A DNA stretch of 64,000 bases from an uncultured Clostridia bacterium (lineage in GTDB: Bacteria; Bacillota; Clostridia; Christensenellales; Borkfalkiaceae), in the NCBI GenBank assembly GCA_947623655.1, contig CANQHG010000002.1, forward strand, positions 1-64,000, given 5' to 3'. Below the pieces are notes generated by a model. The model saw nothing but the letters and a program-made list of their open reading frames with translations. It did no database searches and was not told the DNA's origin. Positions 54,530 through 63,404 of the stretch are shown one piece after another. Position 1 is the stretch's first letter. Each line of letters starts with the position of its first letter. The position numbers were made by a program, and so were the translations under genes.

Positions 54530-56223
54530 CAGGTATCCCTCTCAAATTCATAATATTTTTTGCCGAGGCCGTGCAAAAGATAGAAACACGCAAACGCCGC
54601 CGCGGGAATTGCGATCGCCGCAGGGAGCAGATAGGTGAGATATCCGAGTTCCGCGCCTCTCAGAAGAGACATGATGCGCACGAACAACACGCTTCCCCCC
54701 ACGGCGAAAGAGAGCAAGAGATTGATGAAGATCGTTACGCTTGCCGTCGTGCCAGACTCCGCGATCTCGCCGTCCTCTTCTTCGGAGAACCGCGCGTGGT
54801 TGAAATCTGACCGCGTTGCAAGGGCGATGTAGACAAAACTGAAGAGCGTCCCCACAACAAAGAGGAAGAGTGCGAAATACCATGAGAGGTATCCCGCCGC
54901 GGCGAGCATGATCGCCGTAACGAGTTGGGAAAGGACGGAGACAAGCATGCAGAAGAAGATCTTCGCAAAGAATATCGTCTTATAGTCTACAGGCATCGCC
55001 TTCATCGAGAAGAACATCTTCCCCTCGCGGCTGATGTTTGTGGAACAGAACACGTTGGAGAGCGCGCCGAACATCAACGTCAGAAAGAGGGCGAGTTCGG
55101 TATCGCAGCTCAGGCCCGCAACGCGCACAATGAGCGAGGAAGCGATGGACATGCAGAAATAGACCATGAGCGGCATGACGATCGCGACCGAAAAATAGGA
55201 GAACATGTAAGCGGGCGTGCGGAAGATCTGTATGAATTCTTTCTTGACGAGGGCGGTGAAGACGGAGGATCCCTTCTTTGCCGTGCGGCGATTTCCCACA
55301 GCGCGGCTCACGGTTGTCCGTGCGGACAAAACGCGCTTTAGGATGATGCGCAGCATGATGAGCGAGAGAAGAACGCTCAAAACGATGACGCCTGCGACCG
55401 CAAGCCCCCCCACGACGGCATTTCTGCCGACCATGAGACCCGCGAGCCAATTCGAGGGGACGAGACAGGCGACCGCCCGCCCGATCCCGCGCATGAAAGG
55501 TTCATTGAAGAAATAGCGGAGCTCCCTGCCGAGCAAAAGTTCTTTCACGGCGTTGAGAACAAACGCATAGAGGGTAAATCCCCCCGCAAGCAGCACCGTG
55601 ACCGCAAGGAAGTTGAGCGCGAAGTGCTCTTTGAGAAACTCTTTCACCGCAAAATAGGGAATCGCGATGAGCGAAGAGAGCGCAAGCGCGAGGAGAGGCA
55701 GAAGCAGGCACATGCCCGCCGCCGCCACGAAATACCACCAAGGCTGGATCACATACGCCGCGATCGTGACCGTGACCGCCAGAATAAACGGAAGAAAGAG
55801 CGCCGTCTGCCGCACATAGATGATGATAAGCTTGGCCGTGTAGAGCGTCCCCGCGCTGATCGGCATCGCCGAAAACAGACGGATATCGTCGGCGGCGAAG
55901 AGCTCCCTGTTGATGAGCGAGATCCCCTCTACCGTCATAAAGAGAAGAAGAACAGAGAAAGAAAGGGTCAAAAGTTCGTAGACCCTGCCCTGTTTGTCGG
56001 GAGCGCCGTTCGTGTAGACGCCCGCATAGATGCCCGTAAAACGGCCGAAAAAGATCACAAACACAGCGATGAGGACGACGCCGATCGCGAGGCGGAAAAT
56101 ATTCCCCGTCACATTCACGCCGCCGCGGCGGAAAGAGGAGAATTGCTCTTGCCTGTGTTTGCGCAAGATGGCGCGGACGGAAGAAAAGTCCGTCCTTTCG
56201 AAATTTATCTTTTCCCTCTTCAT
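54529..56223 (-). CDS. ABC-2 type permease
   Basis: A 564-residue membrane protein with about 12 hydrophobic segments in two halves, split by a hydrophilic middle around residues 300-330 (VSRAVGNRRTAKKG). It resembles the large ABC-2 permeases that work with a single ATPase for export of peptides, antibiotics or cell-surface material. It has a 4-base ATGA overlap with the ATPase upstream and a TGATG overlap with the exported protein downstream, so the three genes are one translational unit. Transport direction is most likely outward; the substrate is unknown. Confidence 0.85.
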   Translation of the reverse strand: MKREKINFERTDFSSVRAILRKHRQEQFSSFRRGGVNVTGNIFRLAIGVVLIAVFVIFFGRFTGIYAGVYTNGAPDKQGRVYELLTLSFSVLLLFMTVEGISLINRELFAADDIRLFSAMPISAGTLYTAKLIIIYVRQTALFLPFILAVTVTIAAYVIQPWWYFVAAAGMCLLLPLLALALSSLIAIPYFAVKEFLKEHFALNFLAVTVLLAGGFTLYAFVLNAVKELLLGRELRYFFNEPFMRGIGRAVACLVPSNWLAGLMVGRNAVVGGLAVAGVIVLSVLLSLIMLRIILKRVLSARTTVSRAVGNRRTAKKGSSVFTALVKKEFIQIFRTPAYMFSYFSVAIVMPLMVYFCMSIASSLIVRVAGLSCDTELALFLTLMFGALSNVFCSTNISREGKMFFSMKAMPVDYKTIFFAKIFFCMLVSVLSQLVTAIMLAAAGYLSWYFALFLFVVGTLFSFVYIALATRSDFNHARFSEEEDGEIAESGTTASVTIFINLLLSFAVGGSVLFVRIMSLLRGAELGYLTYLLPAAIAIPAAAFACFYLLHGLGKKYYEFERDT

Positions 56224-56984
56224 GCGTCGCCTTCCCGATATTTCTTTTCCACACTCTCGAGGAAATAAGTCTCGAAATCGAACTGCGGATCCTCTTCCAT
56301 CATGCGGCGGACGTCAAGCTCGGAGATCTGCTTTCCGCCACGGATCAGAATTACGCGGTCGCAAATGCGGGTGACGGTGTTGAGCATGTGCGAAGAGAAA
56401 AGAATGGTATTCCCCTTTCCGACATACTCGCGCATGTATGTCTGCACGGCGTGCATGGTGTAAGGGTCGAGCCCCATCATGGGCTCGTCCATGATCCAGA
56501 GTTTGGGCATATGAATGAGTGAACCCATCATGCAGATCTTCTGGCGCATACCGTGCGAATAGGAAGAAATGAGGTTGTAGACGGCGTCGCCGAGCGCAAA
56601 CACTTTCTGAAGTTCTTCGAGGCGCTCCTTTCTGACTTCTACGGGAACTTTATAGACGTCCGCCATGAAGTCGAGATACTGTACGCCCGTCATCTTCGTA
56701 AAGACACCCTGATTATCGGTCACAAACCCCATCTGAAGTTTGGCCGCAGTCGGCTCGACGCGGATATCGTGCCCGCCGATCGTGATCGTGCCGTGATCGA
56801 AAGGCAGCATCCCTTCGAGACACTTCAAAATCGTGGATTTCCCCGCGCCGTTGTGCCCGAGAAGCCCTACGATCTCGCCCGCATAACAGCAAAAAGAAAC
56901 GCCGTCTACGGCATATGCAGTCTGCCCGGCGTAGCGTTTTCCGAAATTTTCGATTTTGACGAGTGCTTCCTGTTGGTTTTCCAT
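56220..56984 (-). CDS. ABC transporter ATP-binding protein (ABC-2 exporter type)
   Basis: A 254-residue ATPase that energises the adjacent permease. Walker A GHNGAGKS is at 43-50, the signature is the divergent SYSHGMRQK instead of LSGGQ, and Walker B reads LWIMDEPMMGLD. The start at 56984 is chosen over 57035 because the latter overlaps the -10 box of the promoter. The site upstream is GGGGGAAAGAG at a slightly long spacing. First gene of the three-gene operon. Confidence 0.9.
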   Translation of the reverse strand: MENQQEALVKIENFGKRYAGQTAYAVDGVSFCCYAGEIVGLLGHNGAGKSTILKCLEGMLPFDHGTITIGGHDIRVEPTAAKLQMGFVTDNQGVFTKMTGVQYLDFMADVYKVPVEVRKERLEELQKVFALGDAVYNLISSYSHGMRQKICMMGSLIHMPKLWIMDEPMMGLDPYTMHAVQTYMREYVGKGNTILFSSHMLNTVTRICDRVILIRGGKQISELDVRRMMEEDPQFDFETYFLESVEKKYREGDA

Positions 56985-57035
56985 ATGTAGTTCTCTTTCC
57001 CCCGCCGTGACGCTCCGAGGGGTGATTTTTTCCAT

Positions 57036-57064
57036 ACTATATCAAATTTCAGCCGCAGTGTCAA
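57036..57064 (-). promoter_or_regulatory. SigA-type promoter of the ABC-2 operon
   Basis: TTGACA (57059-57064), 17-bp spacer and TATAGT (57036-57041) on the minus strand, giving a leader of about 45 bases. Confidence 0.83.
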
Positions 57065-57126
57065 GAATTTTGAAAGATTTCCCGCCCGCTGCGAGCGGAA
57101 ATCGGGCGGGATTTTTCTGTCGGAAC

Positions 57127-57161
57127 AAAAAAATACCTTCCGCAGAAGACTCTGCGGAAGG
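57127..57161. terminator. terminator of the collagen-like gene
   Basis: An 11-bp stem (57136-57146 with 57151-57161), 4-base loop, and a T run on the minus strand (A run 57127-57133). It lies 6 bases after the stop and has a T run on the plus side too. Confidence 0.88.
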
Positions 57162-57167
57162 ATTTTT

Positions 57168-58154
57168 TCAGGTCGCGGAAATGATACCTGCGTCTCTGAG
57201 GCTGGTGAGAAGAGCATTGAGGGTCGTGGCCACCTCGGGAAGCGTGGCGGTGTTGGGATCGTCGAGGTTGGCGACCGCAACGCCGGGCGTCACCGTGCCT
57301 TCGGGACCCTCGGGACCTACGGGGCCTTCGGGACCCTGTGCGCCCTGCGGGCCTGTGGGCCCTTGCGGGATCGTGAAGTTGAGCGTCACCGCTCCCTCTG
57401 TACCCGTCTGCGTGACGGAAGCCTGCGTCCCGGGTTCACCCGTCGTAGTCGTGCCGACCGTGATTGTTGCCGCTTCTCCCGTAGGACCGATCTCGCCCTG
57501 AGGACCCGTGGGACCGATCTCGCCTTGAGGTCCTGTAGGACCGATCTCGCCCTGAGGGCCCGTAGGACCGACTTCACCCTGAGGTCCCGTAGGACCGACT
57601 TCACCTTGGGGTCCTGTAGGACCGATCTCGCCTTGAGGGCCTGTGGGGCCAACTTCACCCTGAGGGCCCGTGGCACCCGTGGGACCTGTGGGACCCGTTG
57701 CGCCCGTTGCGCTTGCCGAACCTGCGGGGCCCGTTGCGCCCGTGGCACCCGTGGGACCCGTGGCGCCCGTTGCTCCCGTCGGGCCTTGGGCGCCCTGAAC
57801 GCCCTGTGCGCCTTGAGGGCCCTGCGGGCCTTGAATGCCTTGCAGCCCCTGCACGCCCTGAGGGCCTGTCGCGCCCGTTGCGCCCGTGACGCCCGTTGCG
57901 CCGCGCGGAATGGTGAAAGTGAGCACGGCATTCACGCCGCCCGTAGAGGTGACGGAGGCCGCCGTCCCCGCATCGCCCGTGATCGTCTGCCCTACCGTAA
58001 CCGTTGCAGGTCCCTGCGGCCCGGTGGGACCCGTGGGGCCTGTGGCGCCGCGGATCACGACAGGGGGATACCCATTATTCCCGTTGCAGCAGGGATTGTT
58101 GCCGCAAGTGCAGGGACAATTCCCGCAAGTTTGGCAACGTCTATAAATATACAT
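57168..58154 (-). CDS. collagen-like surface protein with Cys-rich N-terminus
   Basis: A 328-residue protein built on Gly-X-Y triplets, with mostly GPTGPQGE units. The first ~30 residues hold eight Cys ([17 protein letters not shown]) and could form disulfide cross-links or bind a coat. Two non-collagenous inserts of the same type ([19 protein letters not shown] and a second near residue 230) interrupt the triplets, as in exosporium or tail-fibre collagen-like proteins. The C-terminal ~35 residues ([19 protein letters not shown]) look like a short trimerisation cap. It lacks a clear signal peptide, so it is more likely a spore-coat/exosporium-type or cytosolically assembled protein than a classical secreted one. 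A GGAGG box fixes the start. No clear promoter was seen in the 159-base gap upstream. Confidence 0.88.
   Translation of the reverse strand: MYIYRRCQTCGNCPCTCGNNPCCNGNNGYPPVVIRGATGPTGPTGPQGPATVTVGQTITGDAGTAASVTSTGGVNAVLTFTIPRGATGVTGATGATGPQGVQGLQGIQGPQGPQGAQGVQGAQGPTGATGATGPTGATGATGPAGSASATGATGPTGPTGATGPQGEVGPTGPQGEIGPTGPQGEVGPTGPQGEVGPTGPQGEIGPTGPQGEIGPTGPQGEIGPTGEAATITVGTTTTGEPGTQASVTQTGTEGAVTLNFTIPQGPTGPQGAQGPEGPVGPEGPEGTVTPGVAVANLDDPNTATLPEVATTLNALLTSLRDAGIISAT
57477..57668 (-). repeat. 27-bp minisatellite coding for GPTGPQGEx units
   Basis: About seven tandem units of 27 bases, each encoding GPTGPQGE plus Ile or Val, nearly identical at DNA level. Such units readily gain or lose copies in frame, changing triple-helix length. 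Confidence 0.85.
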
Positions 58155-58269
58155 GTTTTTTCCTCCATTTACCTTGTATCGAGGTGTGGACGGTTTTACC
58201 GCCCCATTTCATCATATCCCGAAAAGGCAAAAGAGGTGACAGCGCGACCGCAGACTCATGCGCTCAGAC

Positions 58270-58303
58270 AAAAAAAGACGGGAGCGTTATGCTCTCGCCT
58301 TTT
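58270..58303 (-). terminator. terminator of the 1678-residue lipoprotein gene
   Basis: A 10-bp imperfect stem (58276-58285 with 58291-58300; one mismatch and one G-U pair), 5-base loop and a seven-T run on the minus strand, 13 bases after the stop. The remaining bases up to the collagen start hold no gene. Confidence 0.8.
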
Positions 58304-58313
58304 GTTTTTTTGC

Positions 58314-61300
58314 TTATTCCTGATCGGAAGGAGCGTCTGTTACGGTGACTGTGATGACGTTGTTGTCGTCGATCGTGACCGTGAACGTACGGCCCGAACT
58401 CAGCGTCAGCGTAAATGTCTTTGCAGCCTCATCGTATACGATTTCATCTTCCGTGAACAGATAGGTGCCTGTGCCGTTATAGAGAAGAACGATCTTATGG
58501 TCGGCGCTGTATTCGATAAACGCTTTCCCGTCCGCGTCGTAGGCGACGGACAGTTCGGCCTTTGTAACGGTCGCAGACTCGTAAGGCATGATCGTGTTCG
58601 AATCCTCTTCCCCTTCGACGATCTCGGGCGTCTTCTCCTTAAAGGTGATGACATAGACGGTGGAAGCCGTGATCTTGTTCCCGTTGTCTTTGTCTCTCGT
58701 CCGCACAAGGTAGTAGACGGCGCCGTCGAGAACATAGCCCGTTTCGGAGGTGATCTCTTCGCCGTTCAACTTCAAAGTGAGGCTCCAGAACCCGCCGATG
58801 GAGATGTTGCGGTTTTCCGTCATGAGGACGCGTTCCGCTGTAACGGTGTAACCGTCCGCGGTCGTAAGCTCCTGCACGCGGGAGAACGCATAGAGACCGT
58901 AGGCATACATCCCGAGATATTGCACATAGGTGCTGTCGACCGCAAAATTCAGACTGTAACGATAGCCGTCTTTCCCGTCGACATAGACCGTGTAGATCCT
59001 GTTCTCATACGTGTATTCCGCATTTTCAAAGTCGAGAAGTTCGCCCGTCGTATCGACGATGCCGGAGTCGGGACCGAATGTGCCATTTGCGACCGCTTTG
59101 CCCGCTTCTCCATCTTCGTCGAACGGGGTCATGAGCTGAATGACGCCGAATGTGTTCGGAACGACATAGCCCTGCATCATGTAGTTGATCAGGAAATTGA
59201 GGTAGATGGTATCGTACAAGGTCGCCTGCGTGCGCATGGACGTGATCTCATACGTATTTTCCACGTCGTCTTCATCGCCGAGATATTTGAGATCGATCTC
59301 GAAAACAAAGCTTGCCAATCCGTTGGGGATCACGATCTGCATCTGATAGGTCGCGTCGTCCCCATCGCCGACTTTAACGCGGGAAACCGTGCACGTATAC
59401 CTGTCCTCGCCGATATACACAGAGGCGCCGGTATCGGTAAACTCCGCGCTGCCCGAAGGCGAGAATTGGAGCTGGCCGAGCGGGATCTTCTGTTCCGTTA
59501 CGCTGTCTCCCTGTCCGGAGGTCACTGTGATCGGGAACTTGTTCTGCGTTGCCGTATTGCGCGTAAATGTGAGCTGGAAGCTGGAACTCTGATAGTATGT
59601 CTTGCCGTCGAACGTCTTGGTGTCTTCAAATGTTCCGAAGAACGTCTCTTCGACAAAGCCGTATTTATTCGCTTTCTCATTGGTGGGATCCTGACGGTAC
59701 AGAAGCACGTTGCCCGCTTGGTCGAGGTTGTAGTAGTAACGGGTCTGGCCGTTCATGATCATGAAGCCGTAGCGTGTGAAGAGCATCGCTTGGAAGTCTT
59801 CGGTGTAATATGCCCTCTCCACGTTGTTGATCGCCTTGATCGTTCCCTTCGCTTTGTCGTAGATATAGATGCAAGCGTCAGAACCGTCGTCGTTGACGTA
59901 GTAGAGCATCGTTTCGGTGACGATGGCATAGTCGCCCGTCTCGGAGCCGCCTTCGGCGCTGTATCTCGTTGCCGTGCCGCAGTCGGAGAGAACGAGAACA
60001 GACCAATCTTTCTCGTCCACATAGCTCATGTACACTTCGCCGTAGTCGTAGTAGAATGCGTTATAGGTCGAGGAAGACATTGTGATCGTTCCGACATGAC
60101 CGACGATCTCCGCACGTTCCCCATTGTTCGTGTAGCTGAGCAGGTACGAACCGTTTGCCTGAAGCTCATAGGTGCCGTCTTTACAGATGACGACGGGATC
60201 TTCTCCCGAAATATCGGTGACGGTGAGCTTGCCGTATCCGTCGAACCCGAACGTGAGAGCGTCGATGCTCTGGTTCTTGACGTACAGATAGTTGCCGTAT
60301 ACGTCGTCACGCACCGTGAACGTCTTGTTTTCCTTGAGGTCGATATAGAAGAGACGGGTCGCGGTCGTGAGGACGACGACATTTTCAGAGGCAAGCTCAT
60401 AGAAGCCGCTGTAGCTCTCGTCTGCGGAGACCGTGTAGGTCGCAAGGAACGCATAGCCGTCGAGAAGGAGCTTTTCGTCGCCGTTCGTGAATTCTCCGTT
60501 GAGCGTTTCGTTGTACTTGGCAAAGTAGACATCCGAGCCGTTTACGCTCACAAAGATAAACTTGAAGCTCATGGAGCTGTCGGTCGCGGTAAAGATGTAT
60601 ACGGGGGAGCCGAACGCACTTTCTTCGTCGGTCTCGGTGAAGCGGCCCTCCGTCGTCACCGTCGAGGCAGTTCCCGCGTCGTCCCTTGTCGTGACAGCGT
60701 ACGTTGCGCCGCCCTTTCCGTTGAACGTAAGCGTCTGGTTGCTCGTTATATAGCCGTTGTCGAGAAGTTCGTTGAAGCTGCCGATGGGCAAACTCAAAAC
60801 GATAAAGCTGTTAGTTTCATCGTTGAGTTCAAAGTAATAGTAATGTGCCTCGCTTTCGGCAAAGTCGTAATAGTAGAGACTTGTAATGCCGTCTTGCGAC
60901 GTGGAGACGGGACCCGTATAAGTCGCGGCGCCTTCGCCCGTCGTCTTATAGACGCCGAAGCCCTGCGTGACCGTGAGCGTGGAACCGTCCGATGCGGTAT
61001 ACGTCTTATCGAATTCCTGCTTCTCCTCTTCTTTCATGGTCATCGAATGCCAATACATGATGGTGTAGGCATTGTCCGACCCCATGACGGTATCGATAGA
61101 GAACGTGCAGGTCAAAAGAGACGCAATATGGAAAGGTTCGCTCGTAAAGCTCTCTTCCGTAAGGACATCTTCGGTCGTGAACGTGTATACATCCGTTTGC
61201 TCGTCCTTTGCGACGCGGCCCGTGAGGACCTTGACATAAGCGTTGGAGACGTACGCATACACGGAAGCTTTGCCGACCTCGGTGTCGTTGAGGACGAAGA

Positions 61301-63350
61301 GCGGCGAATAGTAGACGCTCCCGTCTTTAGAATACTGCACTTCGGTGTATTCGGATGTCACGGCAGTGAACTTGTAGGTGGTAACTTGCTCGCTCGTCCC
61401 GTCGTCGCCGATCTGCGTCTCCGTTGCCGTCGTGATGAGGAAGAGGCGCACGGTGTTGTCTGTCGCATAGAACTGCACGAGATTGCCGAGTTCGGAAGCG
61501 TAGAGCGTGTACATACCGCTCAAGGTATTGAGACCGCTCGCGTCGGCATAGGTCGCCGTATACATACCGTCGAGTGCAAGCGTTTCACCGGACTCGGACT
61601 CATAAACATGGTCGTAAGTCGTGGAATAGAGCAAGTAGGCGCGGGCACCCGAGATCGTTGTGAGACGGGCAATGCCTACCGGCATGCCGTAGGCGTTCAT
61701 GAGCGTGATTTCATTGTCATCGCGCCTGTAGTAATAGCTCGTCGTCGAACCGTCGGGATTGGCAAACGTAGCGTTGCCGAAGCCGTTCAGCGTGATCGCA
61801 TAGACGGAGGTATAGTAAGTGAGGTGCCCTTGATAGATGACGCCGCGGGGAATGGCACCCCAGCCGTACTCCTCTTCGTCGCGGACGAGGAAATATGCGC
61901 CGCTGGAGGAACGGGAGAGTGCATACACAAAGCTCTGCCCCGCCATGGGACCTTCGGTATATTCAACGTCGTAGAAGCCGTCGGCGTTGATGGTGTAGGT
62001 GCCCTTTGATGTGTTGTGCGGGTTTGTAGCGTCGGTGTACTCGAGGCCGTTGTAGCCGTCGAGATGGATCTTGTAGTTTTCGTCCGCGCCGACGAGGTTC
62101 TTCATGTAGGTGAACGTGAACCCGTCGCGGGCGTCGCTGTAGTAGGAGAAAGTGCCGTCGGTATACAGCTTGCCCTGCAACATGTTTACTTCTTCGCCCG
62201 ACGCATCGGTGGAGAAGAAGTCGAATTCACTCGTCTCGGGGTCGAATGTGCCGAGGAACATTTTATCGCCGCGCAACAGATAGATCTCTTCCGCGTCTTC
62301 GGCGAAATGGAAGATGTAGTCGCTGCCGCCGAACATGTTGGAATACCCTTGCAGCCAGACGGCATAGAGCGTCATCGGTTTCTGTACCTTAAAGACCTCT
62401 GTCTCTGCCGCGCCGTTGAAGAGGCGGGAAGAAATGAAATCGGAGTTGTATTCCGCTTTGCCATCCGCGGTCGTGCTCCAACCGATCAGACCGTATCCCC
62501 TGTAAGAGAAAGGAACGGGAAGCGTGACTTCGCTGCCGTAGAGAAAGCTGACCGTCTCGCTCTCGGTGTTTCCCTCTCCCTGCAAGTCGGGATAATTGGC
62601 ATTGAGGACGAGCGCGATCTGATTTCTGTCGAAATAGCGGACAAAGGTATTCTCGGAAGCGTTCTCGGTGAGCGTCTTCGTCATGACGGAACCGTCGTGA
62701 TCGATCGCAGTGAACCCTTCGAGCGCGGGCGCCGCCGTGAATGCGGTCCCCGTGACATATTCATAGCCGATGTAATTTTCCGCCGCCTTCTCATAGCCGC
62801 TGAGGTCGAGCTTCTGGAGATAGAGCTCAACGGAATAGGCGATCTTATAGTGCGCCGTGAGCGTGACGCCCTCTTTTGTGAGCGTTGCGCCCGCCGAAAG
62901 GGGTACGCCGCCCGTCAGCCACTCGCCGAACTGATGGTCGCTGAAAGTAGGAACATACTGCTGCATAAAGTCGGAGATGTTCGTCCCCTCTTTTGCATAG
63001 AGAGTCGTCCCGGCCTCGAGCGTTCCTCCGCCGAGTTCGAGCTTGATCGCGTACATCTGCTCCCACTTTGCGTAGAAAGTCATGTCTTTTTCGGGGGTAA
63101 CGGACGTCACGGGAGAACCCGAGAAGTCGGACTCAAGATACCAACCCTCGAAGCTGTATCCTTCCCATGTCGGCTCGGGAAGTTCGTATGCTTCGCCGAG
63201 CGTGACTTCGACGCTTTCGATTTCGGGTCCGCCGTTCGTATTGAAGTTCAATTTTGCCTTATCGCCGCCGCCGCACGCCGCAAACAGCATGCAGATGGCC
63301 GCAATGAGCATCATGACGCTCAACAGAAAGCCTTTCCTTGATTTTACCAT
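58314..63350 (-). CDS. 1678-residue lipoprotein with InlB/Flg_new repeats
   Basis: A large exported lipoprotein (signal helix about 8-22, lipobox FAAC at about 23-26). Residues about 30-95 form a Listeria-Bacteroides/Flg_new repeat (LNFNTNGGPEIESVEV, GYSFEGWYLESDF, MTFYAKWEQ), and related modules recur to about residue 330. The rest is a long series of beta-rich segments of 50-70 residues with patterns such as LDGYNGLEYTD, FDGYGKLTVTDISGE and FNGKGGATYAV, that is, degenerate repeats with a FxGxGxxT core. No enzyme motif is seen. The start has an AAGGAGA box 54 bases after the upstream LRR gene, so they are probably one operon. Probably a surface scaffold or adhesin; function unknown. Confidence 0.85.
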   Translation of the reverse strand: MVKSRKGFLLSVMMLIAAICMLFAACGGGDKAKLNFNTNGGPEIESVEVTLGEAYELPEPTWEGYSFEGWYLESDFSGSPVTSVTPEKDMTFYAKWEQMYAIKLELGGGTLEAGTTLYAKEGTNISDFMQQYVPTFSDHQFGEWLTGGVPLSAGATLTKEGVTLTAHYKIAYSVELYLQKLDLSGYEKAAENYIGYEYVTGTAFTAAPALEGFTAIDHDGSVMTKTLTENASENTFVRYFDRNQIALVLNANYPDLQGEGNTESETVSFLYGSEVTLPVPFSYRGYGLIGWSTTADGKAEYNSDFISSRLFNGAAETEVFKVQKPMTLYAVWLQGYSNMFGGSDYIFHFAEDAEEIYLLRGDKMFLGTFDPETSEFDFFSTDASGEEVNMLQGKLYTDGTFSYYSDARDGFTFTYMKNLVGADENYKIHLDGYNGLEYTDATNPHNTSKGTYTINADGFYDVEYTEGPMAGQSFVYALSRSSSGAYFLVRDEEEYGWGAIPRGVIYQGHLTYYTSVYAITLNGFGNATFANPDGSTTSYYYRRDDNEITLMNAYGMPVGIARLTTISGARAYLLYSTTYDHVYESESGETLALDGMYTATYADASGLNTLSGMYTLYASELGNLVQFYATDNTVRLFLITTATETQIGDDGTSEQVTTYKFTAVTSEYTEVQYSKDGSVYYSPLFVLNDTEVGKASVYAYVSNAYVKVLTGRVAKDEQTDVYTFTTEDVLTEESFTSEPFHIASLLTCTFSIDTVMGSDNAYTIMYWHSMTMKEEEKQEFDKTYTASDGSTLTVTQGFGVYKTTGEGAATYTGPVSTSQDGITSLYYYDFAESEAHYYYFELNDETNSFIVLSLPIGSFNELLDNGYITSNQTLTFNGKGGATYAVTTRDDAGTASTVTTEGRFTETDEESAFGSPVYIFTATDSSMSFKFIFVSVNGSDVYFAKYNETLNGEFTNGDEKLLLDGYAFLATYTVSADESYSGFYELASENVVVLTTATRLFYIDLKENKTFTVRDDVYGNYLYVKNQSIDALTFGFDGYGKLTVTDISGEDPVVICKDGTYELQANGSYLLSYTNNGERAEIVGHVGTITMSSSTYNAFYYDYGEVYMSYVDEKDWSVLVLSDCGTATRYSAEGGSETGDYAIVTETMLYYVNDDGSDACIYIYDKAKGTIKAINNVERAYYTEDFQAMLFTRYGFMIMNGQTRYYYNLDQAGNVLLYRQDPTNEKANKYGFVEETFFGTFEDTKTFDGKTYYQSSSFQLTFTRNTATQNKFPITVTSGQGDSVTEQKIPLGQLQFSPSGSAEFTDTGASVYIGEDRYTCTVSRVKVGDGDDATYQMQIVIPNGLASFVFEIDLKYLGDEDDVENTYEITSMRTQATLYDTIYLNFLINYMMQGYVVPNTFGVIQLMTPFDEDGEAGKAVANGTFGPDSGIVDTTGELLDFENAEYTYENRIYTVYVDGKDGYRYSLNFAVDSTYVQYLGMYAYGLYAFSRVQELTTADGYTVTAERVLMTENRNISIGGFWSLTLKLNGEEITSETGYVLDGAVYYLVRTRDKDNGNKITASTVYVITFKEKTPEIVEGEEDSNTIMPYESATVTKAELSVAYDADGKAFIEYSADHKIVLLYNGTGTYLFTEDEIVYDEAAKTFTLTLSSGRTFTVTIDDNNVITVTVTDAPSDQE

Positions 63351-63404
63351 TGTTGTCTCCTTATCGTTTAAAAACGTTATTGCTGATTTTCCGTCCCGTA
63401 CGTT

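Noticed and set aside
56985..57035. Earlier start of the ABC-2 ATPase at 57035
   Set aside because: It adjoins the -10 box and lies at or before the predicted transcript start.
58155..58269. Possible SigK-like promoter (CACC with GATATGATG at 16 bp) for the collagen-like gene
   Set aside because: Two mismatches to the consensus and no support beyond the idea of a spore protein.
57363..62009. 1548-codon plus-strand frame opposite the collagen-like and lipoprotein genes
   Set aside because: It crosses two real minus-strand genes and the terminator between them, and its product is low-complexity without domains.
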